Positions 8,301-14,343 of a stretch of DNA of 17,342 nt are shown piece by piece (the first letter of the stretch is position 1; every line of letters starts with the position of its first letter). The DNA comes from Methanoregula sp. (GTDB lineage: Archaea > Halobacteriota > Methanomicrobia > Methanomicrobiales > Methanospirillaceae): assembly GCA_030653335.1 (NCBI GenBank), contig JAURZP010000564.1, positions 1-17,342 of the forward strand. The letters are read 5' to 3'. The notes beneath the pieces are model-generated. The model had not been told where the DNA came from. It saw only the letters and a list, made by a program, of their open reading frames with translations, and did no database searches. A program made the translations under genes and the position numbers.

Positions 8301-9909
8301 CTCAGTATTGAATGATGATTTCGCATTTTATGTAATTGGTACGAATTCTTCGATGGAGTCGAGTCACTGGTTGTCTCTGCGGCTTCAAGATCCCGTGTGG
8401 TATTCACCGGATGAACGCTTATCGATATTAGTAGAAAATCTCTCTCCAGATGAAAGGTCTGCATGGGAAATTTTCCAAGAATATGATGAAAAATTACAGA
8501 AAGTATTCTGGAAGAATATGCGAATACGAGTTGTCTCTGTCGAAGAGGACTTGGAGAATTCCGCAGAGTCCGAACCTGATAATGAAGAATCCGATCCAGA
8601 AATATTGCAGATGCAACGGGAAAGGGAAACTGCTATTTCGGCCTTTAAAAATGCATTAAGTGAAGAGAATTCAAGCATTTTTGAAAAAATACGCGATGAC
8701 CTCGTTATGGATAAGAAGAATCCCCCCCGGTTTGATCTCAGCTGCATCCAGCGTTATATTCTCTGGCGTGTTTTCGATTTGGGCTGGACAACAGAGAGGT
8801 TCGGCCAATTTGATAAGTTTTCAATAGGATTTGAGGGTCGCGATGCGAAAAAAGCTGAACGAATCGGGAAGAAATACCAGTGGATTGCGTATCATGAAAT
8901 CATGGCTTTAGTTTCAGATAATTTTCAGTATTATGAACCATTCAATAGAGACGAAATTGACCACACCTATGTTGGACCTTGGCAAATTCTCATTCGGGAT
9001 ATTGATCCATCATGTATCGCGAGATCTTCTCATACAAAAACATCCCGATATGAAAGATCACCTGTTTGGTGGGCGCCAGTAATGTATGATGGATGGGATA
9101 CACCCCCCAATCCGCGAGAATGGATACAACGTAATGATAATTTACCAGATGTCAAAAATCTCTTAAGAGTCGAAAATCCCAAAAATGGATCTTATTGGTT
9201 GAATTTATATGGAATTATTACATGGAATCAACCAACCCCTCCAAATTACAGTTCAACTGAGGTCGAACGACGTGAGATCTGGTACACTGTCACCGGTTTT
9301 CTTATTCACAAAGAAAACACCGACGCTTTTCTGGAATGGGCGAAGAGTGTTGACTTGTTAGGGCATTTGATTTCGCAACCTTCAGATCAGCGGATTATGC
9401 TCGGGGAATATGGGTGGGCTCCCGCATATCAGTATTATCAATCAGAATATTTCGGAAGTTATGGTTGGGCACAACCTGATAGTGATTGTCCCTTAAAATT
9501 GCTTATTACAGCGTCTCGCTATGCATCAGGAACCAATGGATTCGATTGTTCTACAGAAGAAAATGACACGTTTAGACTACCGGCAATTGAAATCATTAAA
9601 AATTTAGGTTTAATATGGGATGGGAGTAGAGGAGATTTCGTAGACTCATCAGGAAATCTCGCCGCATTGGATCCAACTGAGGAACCTGAAGACCCCATTT
9701 GTCTATTGGTTCGAGAAGATTTGATGAGAGAATATCTCGCTCAGGAAAATCTTACAATTTGCTGGATAATCAACGGTGAAAAACGTGTTTACGGAGCACA
9801 TTTTTCAATGGAACATTCGCCACTTAGAATAATGGGGGCGTATGTTTTAGGTGATAACAGCTTCGACGGCTTCATAAATTACAAACTTGAAGAAAAAGGT
9901 GAAAACTGA
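5317..9909 (+). CDS. PD-(D/E)xK nuclease-STAND NTPase fusion, candidate Avs-like anti-phage protein
   Basis: This 1530-residue soluble protein has three visible parts. Residues 1-200 look like an Mrr/Cap4-type restriction-endonuclease fold: FEELC (Glu21), TPDGGVE (Asp45, Glu49) and GWQAKY (Gln63, Lys65) give the D...QxK active-site pattern. They are followed by a YICVPWD strand and RPEF..KYRFWFDARAF. Residues 350-660 form a P-loop NTPase: Walker A GDAGTGKTH (357-365), Walker B LVLVDAINE (429-437), LSIRSSYED near 465, NPLFLK and then YERFSDHLI near 648. The remaining 870 residues are probably a helical-repeat or sensor region, with an acidic linker near 1075-1100 (EEDLENSAESEPDNEESDPE). Proteins of this plan are known as STAND immune sensors, where a trigger drives oligomerisation and activates the nuclease. 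A role in phage or plasmid defence is inferred from domain make-up and the neighbouring foreign-looking gene. The start is supported by the TATA box at 5268. Confidence 0.82.
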   Translation: MLGVDWSAIRPLDGSQQKGFEELCAQLARLEISAGLSLTRVGTPDGGVECYTILNDGNELGWQAKYVNAIEDSQWSQIDRSIKTALEKHPHLIRYYICVPWDRPDARIDNRKSAQERWDDHVIKWTGWASDRRMAVEFIYWGSSELIDRISRPEFISKYRFWFDARAFDNPWFTARLEGAVRAAGARYTPEIHVDLPIAAEFEAFGRTKHFFDTLKSHAREIRNVWNFFLSESKSMESSTETISSALSSQIPAILSELGAIKDQPIGELPFRRISDQINSTKIIADDLANLLFEKEQEFNAKTKQIPEGVKSGSKETNPFSSPRYRLILLSSALTYALEDLDHGDHVADNNLMILNGDAGTGKTHLLCDVARQRILSNQPTILLMGQQFVSHDAPWTQASQQLDLPGMSAEDFTGALEAAAQVAGCRALVLVDAINEGAGRLIWPNHLAAFISHFQRSPWIGIVLSIRSSYEDVIVPEEIRSQAVLVTHRGFTEHEYDAIRIFFTHYNLELPSTPLLAPEFRNPLFLKTLCKGLSQKGERRLPRGFHGITAVFALYLEAINVHLSSLLGFNKKDPLVQRSLEALAKEMFKTDERWLPRHKAEEIINALLPGREFERSLYRGLVVEGMLTEEIVKTDGTIDDEVVLLSYERFSDHLITKMLLDTHVNPEDPASAFSTDGPLSYLSDEKRYVSPGLLEALCIQVPERVGKELITLAPQLLDTRWSIGNAFRQSVVWRIPNSCTTETREVINIINQKDRQWQDTLDTLLTVATIPDHPFNAMFIDQNLRQNTMPERDAWWSIYLHDSWGKETVVDRFVEWASLTNNSVKIDDESVDLYSIILVWMFTTSNRFLRDHATKALVNLLSDRIDAVIRLINRFSNVDDPYVVERVYTVAYGIALRSHDAIEVGKLAQCVYDRIFETGEPPAHILLRDYARGVVERAIFLESDIKIDPNHIRPPYKSTWPKIPTRKEIGPYLPDRERGAWNGGDLWARNRIANSVLNDDFAFYVIGTNSSMESSHWLSLRLQDPVWYSPDERLSILVENLSPDERSAWEIFQEYDEKLQKVFWKNMRIRVVSVEEDLENSAESEPDNEESDPEILQMQRERETAISAFKNALSEENSSIFEKIRDDLVMDKKNPPRFDLSCIQRYILWRVFDLGWTTERFGQFDKFSIGFEGRDAKKAERIGKKYQWIAYHEIMALVSDNFQYYEPFNRDEIDHTYVGPWQILIRDIDPSCIARSSHTKTSRYERSPVWWAPVMYDGWDTPPNPREWIQRNDNLPDVKNLLRVENPKNGSYWLNLYGIITWNQPTPPNYSSTEVERREIWYTVTGFLIHKENTDAFLEWAKSVDLLGHLISQPSDQRIMLGEYGWAPAYQYYQSEYFGSYGWAQPDSDCPLKLLITASRYASGTNGFDCSTEENDTFRLPAIEIIKNLGLIWDGSRGDFVDSSGNLAALDPTEEPEDPICLLVREDLMREYLAQENLTICWIINGEKRVYGAHFSMEHSPLRIMGAYVLGDNSFDGFINYKLEEKGEN

Positions 9910-9923
9910 TGTATCTTTACGGG

Positions 9924-10275
9924 CTTTTCCGGTAATTGATCTGTTGCGGGGCGCCCTCATTTTCAAACAGCAATGAACGCCGCCGCCCCCAAATAGACGC
10001 ACCCGCGGCGGTTTTGGTGCATGACAAAAACTGAAACTTCCCAGCCCCGCCGTGCCTCGAAGAGGCCCTGAGGTGGGGAACTCTCGCAAGATAACAACCA
10101 ACCCGGAAATTGCCCGGACCAGAGTGACCAAACCCCTCACTCAGCACATGGAGACATCCCACCTCTTGCCGGTATCCCAGCTCCCCTCATTGATTTCAAA
10201 AATCCGGGCAAACCCCCTCAAATATCACGGCAACGCCCCACCATACTCAGCAAGGGCTGGGCGGTTGCGCCACCC
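9924..10275. repeat. GC-rich intergenic repeat, longest copy
   Basis: This non-coding stretch after the NTPase gene contains every module seen elsewhere: TTTTCCGGTAATTGATCTG, GGGGCGCCC, the CCGCCGC/GCGGCGG hairpin (9980-10011), the CCTCGAAGAGGCCCTGA hairpin (10055-10071), a GGGGAACTCTCGCAAGAT block (10075-10092) and ACGCCCCACCATACTCAG (near 10233-10250). Diverged copies of single modules lie at 11460-11545, 11632-11880, 13055-13150 and 15995-16130. Frames across it translate into low-complexity text and do not look like genes. Confidence 0.65.
9980..10011 (+). terminator. Conserved CCGCCGC hairpin followed by TTTT
   Basis: Perfect 7-base arms (9980-9986 and 10005-10011) enclose an 18-base loop and are followed by TTTT. 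It lies about 70 bases after the NTPase stop, so it could end that transcript. The same structure, with the same overall length of 32 bases, recurs at 16026-16057, so it is primarily part of the repeat family. Confidence 0.45.
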
Positions 10276-10419
10276 TGATACCTGAATTGTTTGACCCCCA
10301 CTTCATCCAAAATTCCCCTTACCTTCCGGTTTGCTTCAGCAAGATTCATCCGCGCAATCCATCAGAGTCTACTTTGTCAAAGGGCCCCGCGACACACAGA
10401 AAAAAGGAAGTAACACTGT
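10276..10419. other. Leader region before the 31-codon frame, nothing clear
   Basis: There is no convincing gene here and no strong TATA element. The only visible signal is AAGGAAGT at 10405-10412, a possible ribosome binding site for the small frame that begins at 10420. Confidence 0.4.
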
Positions 10420-10515
10420 ATGAGAAATTCATTGAATCACAAAACTATACCGGGACTGACGATCAACCATCGCCCGGGTTCCGGTGCAGGAAAAATCACG
10501 GAGTGTCGCTCATGA
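10420..10515 (+). CDS. Possible 31-residue leader peptide coupled to the next gene
   Basis: An ATG at 10420, preceded 7 bases upstream by AAGGAAGT, opens a frame that begins MRNSLNHKTIPGLTINHRPG and stops at 10513-10515. The stop overlaps the ATG of the downstream gene in an ATGA (10512-10515), the arrangement expected for translational coupling. The peptide is basic and has no family resemblance. It may be a leader peptide or a chance frame. Confidence 0.3.
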   Translation: MRNSLNHKTIPGLTINHRPGSGAGKITECRS

Positions 10516-10883
10516 GCCGGGGACCGCGTCCGCACCGGGCACTCGCTGAAGCAATGCCGATCGCACAGTTACGCGGCGTCGTCCAGATGTCGGGCCTCGG
10601 GCCGGAACGCATCTTCGACATCTCGATTGTATCGAAGCTTCCAATCACGTTCGCCCGGGTCATGTTCGCGCCGCAGATCCTCGCGGCGATCGTGGAGATT
10701 GCCGATGATTTCAAAGACGAGATCACCCAGCTGCGGATTATCGCCCGGGACGCTGCCATCACGGCCGAGCTCTGGCTGCGATCCAAACACGGGACGTGGC
10801 GGTTCTTCCTGGTCACGGCAACCGGGCTTGTCGAGATCGACCGGGAGGGAAAAACGCTGCCGGCCAGTACGACCGCCGGGTGA
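10512..10883 (+). CDS. Small hypothetical protein of unknown function
   Basis: This 123-residue protein begins MSRGPRPHRALAEAMPIAQL and continues with GVVQMSGLGPERIFDISIVS, an aliphatic ILAAIVEIADDF segment and a C-terminal WRFFLVTATGLVEIDREGKT that looks like beta strands. I do not recognise the family. The frame is open further upstream to 10287, but I chose the ATG at 10512. GGAG at 10499-10502 sits at correct spacing, and the extra upstream residues translate repeat-like, low-quality sequence. The GC-rich, Arg/Ala-rich codon use matches the host, unlike the 3619-5019 gene. A perfect hairpin terminator follows 7 bases after the stop. No signal peptide or transmembrane segment is seen, so it is probably cytoplasmic. 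Confidence 0.65.
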   Translation: MSRGPRPHRALAEAMPIAQLRGVVQMSGLGPERIFDISIVSKLPITFARVMFAPQILAAIVEIADDFKDEITQLRIIARDAAITAELWLRSKHGTWRFFLVTATGLVEIDREGKTLPASTTAG

Positions 10884-10890
10884 AAGCCGG

Positions 10891-10912
10891 AAAAGTTCCA
10901 CGAACTTTTTTT
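10891..10912 (+). terminator. Hairpin plus T-tract terminator
   Basis: The perfect 8-base stem AAAAGTTC/GAACTTTT with a CAC loop runs into a T-tract ending at 10912. It lies 7 bases after the stop of the small protein at 10512-10883. Confidence 0.7.
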
Positions 10913-11459
10913 AACCGGATATCCGCGGATTAAAATCCAAACTTTTTCCCGTGCCGGATTTTTCCGTGAAGGCATGTACCGGGAAATTTCCAAATGACTT
11001 TTTTCAACGACCGGTTTTTCCGGAAAATCCATACCGTATGAAAAAGATCGCCCCGTATATTTTGACAGGCAAAGGTCGTCCTGACAATGTTTTGTCTCTT
11101 CTCCCCTTCCAACCCCATCGTTCACGAAGGAAATCTCCGTCGTAGACCCCCATCCTGGGAGACCCTGACAGGTCATAGGTATACCAGAGGTAATTCTGGT
11201 ACAACGGAGCCCACCACGATACCGGTTGTACCACTTTTCCCCGCATCCCCCAAATTGGGAGGTCATAATTCGGAAAAACGCAGGAACATACCCGGAATAC
11301 AGGGTCAGAGAACGGCGGGAATAATTGAGGTCATATTTAGCCACATTTGGACGGCAAAAGTCAGGGTAAGATGGAATTTAGCCTGTAATGGGTTTTTTCA
11401 GGGTCCGGTTTCGGGGTTCGGGAGAGGGTGTCTGACTATAATAATTCCGGGTGCAGATC
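10913..11459. other. Gene-free stretch rich in small inverted repeats
   Basis: Long frames cross this region on both strands (for example 10496-11344 minus and 11087-11620 plus), but they read as low-complexity Pro/Arg/Gly text with no family resemblance. Visible structure includes the palindromes ATCCGCGGAT (10919-10928) and TTTTCCGGAAAA (11016-11027), two overlapping hairpins at 11182-11232, and three direct copies of AGGTCATA (11170, 11260, 11328). It may hold an unannotated RNA or decayed DNA. Confidence 0.4.
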
Positions 11460-11545
11460 GGGAAAGCGAGCGAGCCCCTCTCCTCAATCCCGGTCGACGC
11501 CCCACCATACTCAGTAAGTGCGAGGTGGTTGAGCGGTTACAATTG
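11460..11545. repeat. Partial copy of the intergenic repeat (3' module)
   Basis: ACGCCCCACCATACTCAGTA near 11499 followed by AAGTGCGAGGTGGTTG matches ACGCCCCACCATACTCAGCA at about 10233 followed by AGGGCTGGGCGGTTG. The CCCCTC/CCTCAA context ahead of it is also shared. Confidence 0.5.
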
Positions 11546-11631
11546 CATTCCAAGCAGTTCTTTGAATATACGAATGAATTTGTTCGAAGATTTGATGACA
11601 TCGGTTCAAGTGTGAAATAACGGGCATCAGA

Positions 11632-11880
11632 ATTTTTCCGCCAATCGATCTACCGCTGGGCGCCCATATTCCGCCACATCGCTAGAGCGCCCTCACCCCC
11701 AAGCGATTGACGCCGCCGCCCCCAAAGGGAAGCCCCCACAGCGGGGAACACTCGCGAGATCACAAACCCTCCGGGAATTATCCAACAAGGGGTGGGAACC
11801 CCTCTAAAACCCGGGAGGGGCACCCCCCACGGCCCTGTCTTGGACAAGAGGTGGTACCCTGTCAATGGCGGCACCCGCAT
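11632..11880. repeat. Second large copy of the intergenic repeat, internally deleted
   Basis: It opens with TTTTTCCGCCAATCGATCTA and GGGCGCCC and carries GACGCCGCCGCCCCCAAA (11709-11726), as the 9924 copy does. It then jumps to GCGGGGAACACTCGCGAGAT (11741-11760), skipping the intact 3' hairpin arm. The following CCGGGAATTATCCAACAAGG and CTCTAAAACCCG match the copy at 13055-13150. Confidence 0.6.
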
Positions 11881-12064
11881 AATCAGTGCTTCGCGTGGAG
11901 TCCCTGTCTGAAAACCCGTTTACTGGTCCATCCCGGGGAGGGGAAGACCCCCTTGCCCCTTACTTCAAACTAAATGAGAGGACGTGGACTCTCTTTCGCC
12001 CGCTCCGTGCCGGAAGGGGACGATCGGATTCTTTTTGTGAATACGAAAGATAATCTGTTTATTG
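11881..12064. other. Spacer between repeat copy and broken dinD
   Basis: No gene, clear terminator or repeat is seen. A weak pair of near-complementary GGAGTCC/GGACTC motifs (around 11893 and 11985) is the only structure noticed. Confidence 0.35.
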
Positions 12065-12939
12065 CTACTCTTCCGGCTCGTGCCGGGTATCACGTTGTGC
12101 GGGAGTAATTTTTCCCGCCCGACCAGCGATCTGTTTCTCCTGTGACTTTACCCGACGCTCAAGTTTTATGAGATCTTCTTCCGGGGGGAGGGTTTCAGGC
12201 CGGATTCCCCGCTTCAGGAGCAGATCGCGGATATCCTGATTATTCTGGACATGTTCGACCGTGATTGGATCTTCTCCCTGCATATCTTCCTTGGTCACAT
12301 TGAAGTTCGTGATCTCCGTTGCGAGATTCTTAGCGGTGATGGTAACGGTCGGAAGGAAATCGGCGAGTAGCCGGTTATCAGCAATTTCCAGATGTTTTTT
12401 CATCATGTGGGTAGTATGGCCCCCGAAAAGAGCCATGTCTCCTTTGCTCCGGATGCGGGCAAAACCTGATTCATCAACTCCCCGCTCGTAAATATTCCGC
12501 GATAATTCTTTTTCTGATTCTTTCAGTTGTTTTCTCGCTTTCAACCGTTCAGCAAGAAGAATGTGATCTTTGATGATCTCCTGTTTGCGTGTCTGCACCG
12601 CAAAATAACTCTGGCAAATGCAATCTCTTCCTTGCGGGGATCACCGTTCTGGGCGATAAGATAACAGGCATAGCGGGTGAGTAGGATATCTTCCAGTTCT
12701 CGCATTGAACCAGAACCGAGAGGAACCATTTTGTTGACGTCAACAAAATGGTCTGAAATTGCATTATTTGAGTTTTGGCAAGATTCACGGGCTTTTTCGA
12801 TAACTTTCAAAAAATTTCTCCACTCGGTATAACCAAGGAGGTTTTGTAAATCCCGGGCGAACCAGAACTCGACACCTTCCTGTACCTGGACATAATCCTC
12901 GAAATTTTTATGAAGGTGTCTGATAAGTGCTTGTTTCAT
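12065..12939 (-). pseudogene. dinD: dinD-family gene broken by a single frameshift
   Basis: The first part, from the ATG at 12939, has DinD-family text: VEFWFARDLQNLLGYTEW, FLKVIEKA, DHFVDVNKMVPLGSGS and LTRYACYLIAQNGDPRKEEI. In that frame it then degenerates. Shifting frame near 12613-12614 restores the conserved AQSYFAVQTRKQEI, which continues to a natural stop at 12065 through LKARKQLKESEKELSRNIYE and FGGHTTHMMKKH. One missing base there (a G on the plus strand) explains everything. The restored length, about 291 residues, is normal for DinD. DinD is a damage-induced protein first seen in E. coli; its N-terminal part resembles the Bro-N type DNA-binding domain. The single lesion suggests recent inactivation or a sequencing error. 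Being scattered in archaea, the gene was probably acquired. Confidence 0.85.
12725..12752. repeat. Perfect 28-bp palindrome inside dinD
   Basis: The left half is ACCATTTTGTTGAC and the right half is its exact reverse complement. It lies in the codons for DHFVDVNKMV, a conserved family motif, so part of the symmetry is constrained by protein sequence. Confidence 0.75.
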
Positions 12940-12960
12940 TTCCCGGTTCCTGGTTTGAGA

Positions 12961-12967
12961 TTATATT
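12961..12967 (-). promoter_or_regulatory. TATA-like element for dinD
   Basis: On the minus strand GAATATAATC centres about 25 bases upstream of the ATG at 12939. This predicts a leaderless or nearly leaderless transcript and supports that start, which has only a weak GGAA upstream. Confidence 0.4.
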
Positions 12968-13054
12968 CTCTACAGAGATAAGCTGGAAGTATTGGCACTT
13001 ATAGTATGCCGGTGCGGGGTGAAAATAATCTTTAAGATTTTTTTGGTTGTTCAT

Positions 13055-13150
13055 GCGGGGAGGCCTTGTGAAATAACAAACATTACGGGAATTTTCCGGC
13101 AAGGTGTGGTTACTCCTCCAAAACCCGATAGGCCACCTCTTCCCCCCACC
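13055..13150. repeat. Partial copy of the intergenic repeat
   Basis: GCGGGGAGGCCTTGTGAAAT, AACAAACATTACGGGAATTT, CCGGCAAGG and CTCCAAAACCCGATAGGCCA align with 11741-11840 of the second large copy. It lies upstream of dinD, on the outer side of its promoter. Confidence 0.5.
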
Positions 13151-13231
13151 TCCCATTTAAGTGAGGGGATCTACTCAGCTGTCTGGTCAGATGGTGTGGG
13201 TTGTAACGAGAGAGGGTCTATGCGATATTAT

Positions 13232-13245
13232 GGTGTGAAAACACC
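13232..13245 (+). repeat. Short hairpin with GAAA tetraloop
   Basis: GGTGT-GAAA-ACACC forms a 5-base stem closed by a stable GNRA loop. It lies just past the stop of the minus-strand gene at 13251, flanked by wider arms CTGTCTG and CAGACAG (around 13179 and 13252). It may be a 3'-end structure; there is no T-tract. Confidence 0.3.
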
Positions 13246-13250
13246 GCCCG

Positions 13251-13589
13251 TCAGACAGTCCGGTACCGCAACGGGGATTGTGCGAGAACCTTTTCACCTT
13301 TCCGGTCTGTTTCAATAATTGATATTGTAACATCAGCATCGTAGGGAATGGTAACCGGAAGTTCAGTTGCCCTGATAACAAAATATCCCCGTTTGTTGAA
13401 TTCCGCAGGAATGGGAAACCGGTAATTGCCGGGATCGTCTTTTACAGTGATCTGCACGCAGTACTTCGGTTCTGCCCGCGGTATCAGCCCCTGGCCATCG
13501 ACCCGCAGGGATTCGCTGTAGGTTTCCTGGGATTTCCTTCTCTCGTATTGTGCCAGGATCCTGAGGCCATCGTATTCCATCCGGCTCAT
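13251..13589 (-). CDS. Small hypothetical protein of unknown function
   Basis: This 112-residue protein begins MSRMEYDGLRILAQYERRKS. Its second half is rich in predicted beta strands: YCVQITVKDDPGNYRFPIPA, GYFVIRATELPVTIPYDADV and TISIIETD. The pattern suggests a small all-beta domain, but I do not recognise a family. There is no signal peptide or membrane segment. No ribosome binding site is visible, so the second Met (residue 4) could also be the start. It is read in the same direction as the OsmC gene upstream but is separated from it by a repeat and a T-tract, so it is probably transcribed alone. Codon use is like the host's. Confidence 0.62.
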   Translation of the reverse strand: MSRMEYDGLRILAQYERRKSQETYSESLRVDGQGLIPRAEPKYCVQITVKDDPGNYRFPIPAEFNKRGYFVIRATELPVTIPYDADVTISIIETDRKGEKVLAQSPLRYRTV

Positions 13590-13661
13590 GCCGGATAGAT
13601 AAGCTGGCGGGACGTTTGAATTGTACGCAATGAGCGGGATATGGTGACCGTTTTTTTTAAT

Positions 13662-13691
13662 TGCTGATATGATGCTTCACGCGCAAAACAC
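13662..13691. repeat. TGCTGATATGAT repeat, copy 1
   Basis: The 30 bases match 15995-16024 with only four differences, all transitions. What follows (CGTCGGTTTTTGCG) resembles a deletion remnant of the GCGGCGGTTTT hairpin seen after copy 2, so this looks like a shortened member of the same repeat family. Confidence 0.6.
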
Positions 13692-13707
13692 ATCGTCGGT
13701 TTTTGCG

Positions 13708-13714
13708 AAAAAAA
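13708..13714 (-). terminator. T-tract after the OsmC gene
   Basis: On the minus strand seven consecutive T residues begin 5 bases after the stop codon at 13720, a typical archaeal termination signal. The CGCAAAA/TTTTGCG hairpin (13682-13707) lies just beyond it. Confidence 0.4.
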
Positions 13715-13719
13715 GCCAA

Positions 13720-14190
13720 TCAACCGGATGCGGTCCGGATAATCCGGTGTTCCGCGGTCACTTTCCCGACCTCGGCAAACATTGCGGCGATCGGGCAGAG
13801 ACGGGCAAGGGTCTGGTCGATGATCGTTGACACAAGGGCCTCGTCCGCATCGGCCCGTAGCGTGATGATCAGGTGGACATGATCGAAAAATGCCGGCATG
13901 GTCTTAACGCGAGTTCCATGGATGCCAATCGTCAGCTCCTCCGGGACAATGCCATTGTCCGACAGCGCAAGAATAATCTTCACGCCAACGCAACCGCCGA
14001 GCGAGCCGACCAGGTACTGGATGGGGTTGGGCACCTTCCCGTGCCCGCCCATACCGACCGGGGCTTCCATAGGAAAGGAGATCCCTGACGATGTGAGAGC
14101 GGTAAACGCACTATCGCCATTGTACGTGACGGTCATGTCAACCGGTTTCCACTCCATCCTTGACTTGTCCCAGGGGATTTCCGCACTCAT
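13720..14190 (-). CDS. OsmC/Ohr-family peroxiredoxin-like protein
   Basis: This 156-residue protein has the OsmC plan: an N-terminal beta region (MTVTYNGDSAFTAL), PNPIQYLVGSLGGCVGVKII with the first conserved Cys, HGTRVKTMPAFFDHVHLIIT, and LARLCPIAAMF with the second conserved Cys, then a C-terminal beta tail. In characterised members the two cysteines reduce organic hydroperoxides using a dithiol donor. Many archaeal homologues are of unproven substrate, and this one belongs to the general OsmC group, not clearly to Ohr. Start choice is uncertain: the ATG at 14190 lacks a good ribosome binding site, and the Met at residue 12 or 19 would also leave the fold intact. It diverges from the methyltransferase gene. 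A role in oxidative-stress protection of an anaerobe is likely but inferred. Confidence 0.87.
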   Translation of the reverse strand: MSAEIPWDKSRMEWKPVDMTVTYNGDSAFTALTSSGISFPMEAPVGMGGHGKVPNPIQYLVGSLGGCVGVKIILALSDNGIVPEELTIGIHGTRVKTMPAFFDHVHLIITLRADADEALVSTIIDQTLARLCPIAAMFAEVGKVTAEHRIIRTASG

Positions 14191-14299
14191 ACTTACCGGT
14201 TGTCCCTGCTGGATAAGAAATCATGCGGCGCGGGGCGGTGACCTGTCCCTCAGCATGAGAGGGGGATAATCATTTCCGGTAACCCACCATCCAATCCTC

Positions 14300-14307
14300 A
14301 TTTATAC
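14300..14307 (+). promoter_or_regulatory. TATA box for the methyltransferase gene
   Basis: ATTTATAC lies about 40 bases upstream of the ATG at 14344. Initiation about 25 bases further on would give a leader of some 13 bases, consistent with the absence of a clear ribosome binding site. Confidence 0.45.
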
Positions 14308-14343
14308 CAATCATTCCGATTATTCCTGAGAGATAGTGCACCC

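Noticed and set aside
8385..8747. 120-codon minus frame within the NTPase gene
   Set aside because: It is antisense to the acidic linker of the large protein and is Ser-rich only because of that.
10496..11344. 282-codon minus frame and 177-codon plus frame 11087-11620
   Set aside because: Both read as low-complexity text. The first is antisense to the 123-residue protein and crosses its terminator. The last 25 codons of the second (HSKQFFEYTNEFVRRFDDIG) look more protein-like but are too short to assign.
11707..11973. Frames inside the repeat copies (9847-10162, 11650-11973, 15880-16252)
   Set aside because: They translate the GC-rich repeat modules. The frame differs between copies, so the shared feature is the DNA, not a protein.
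9924..13150. CRISPR array
   Set aside because: The repeats are long, diverged and irregularly spaced, with no short identical repeat-spacer pattern and no cas genes nearby.
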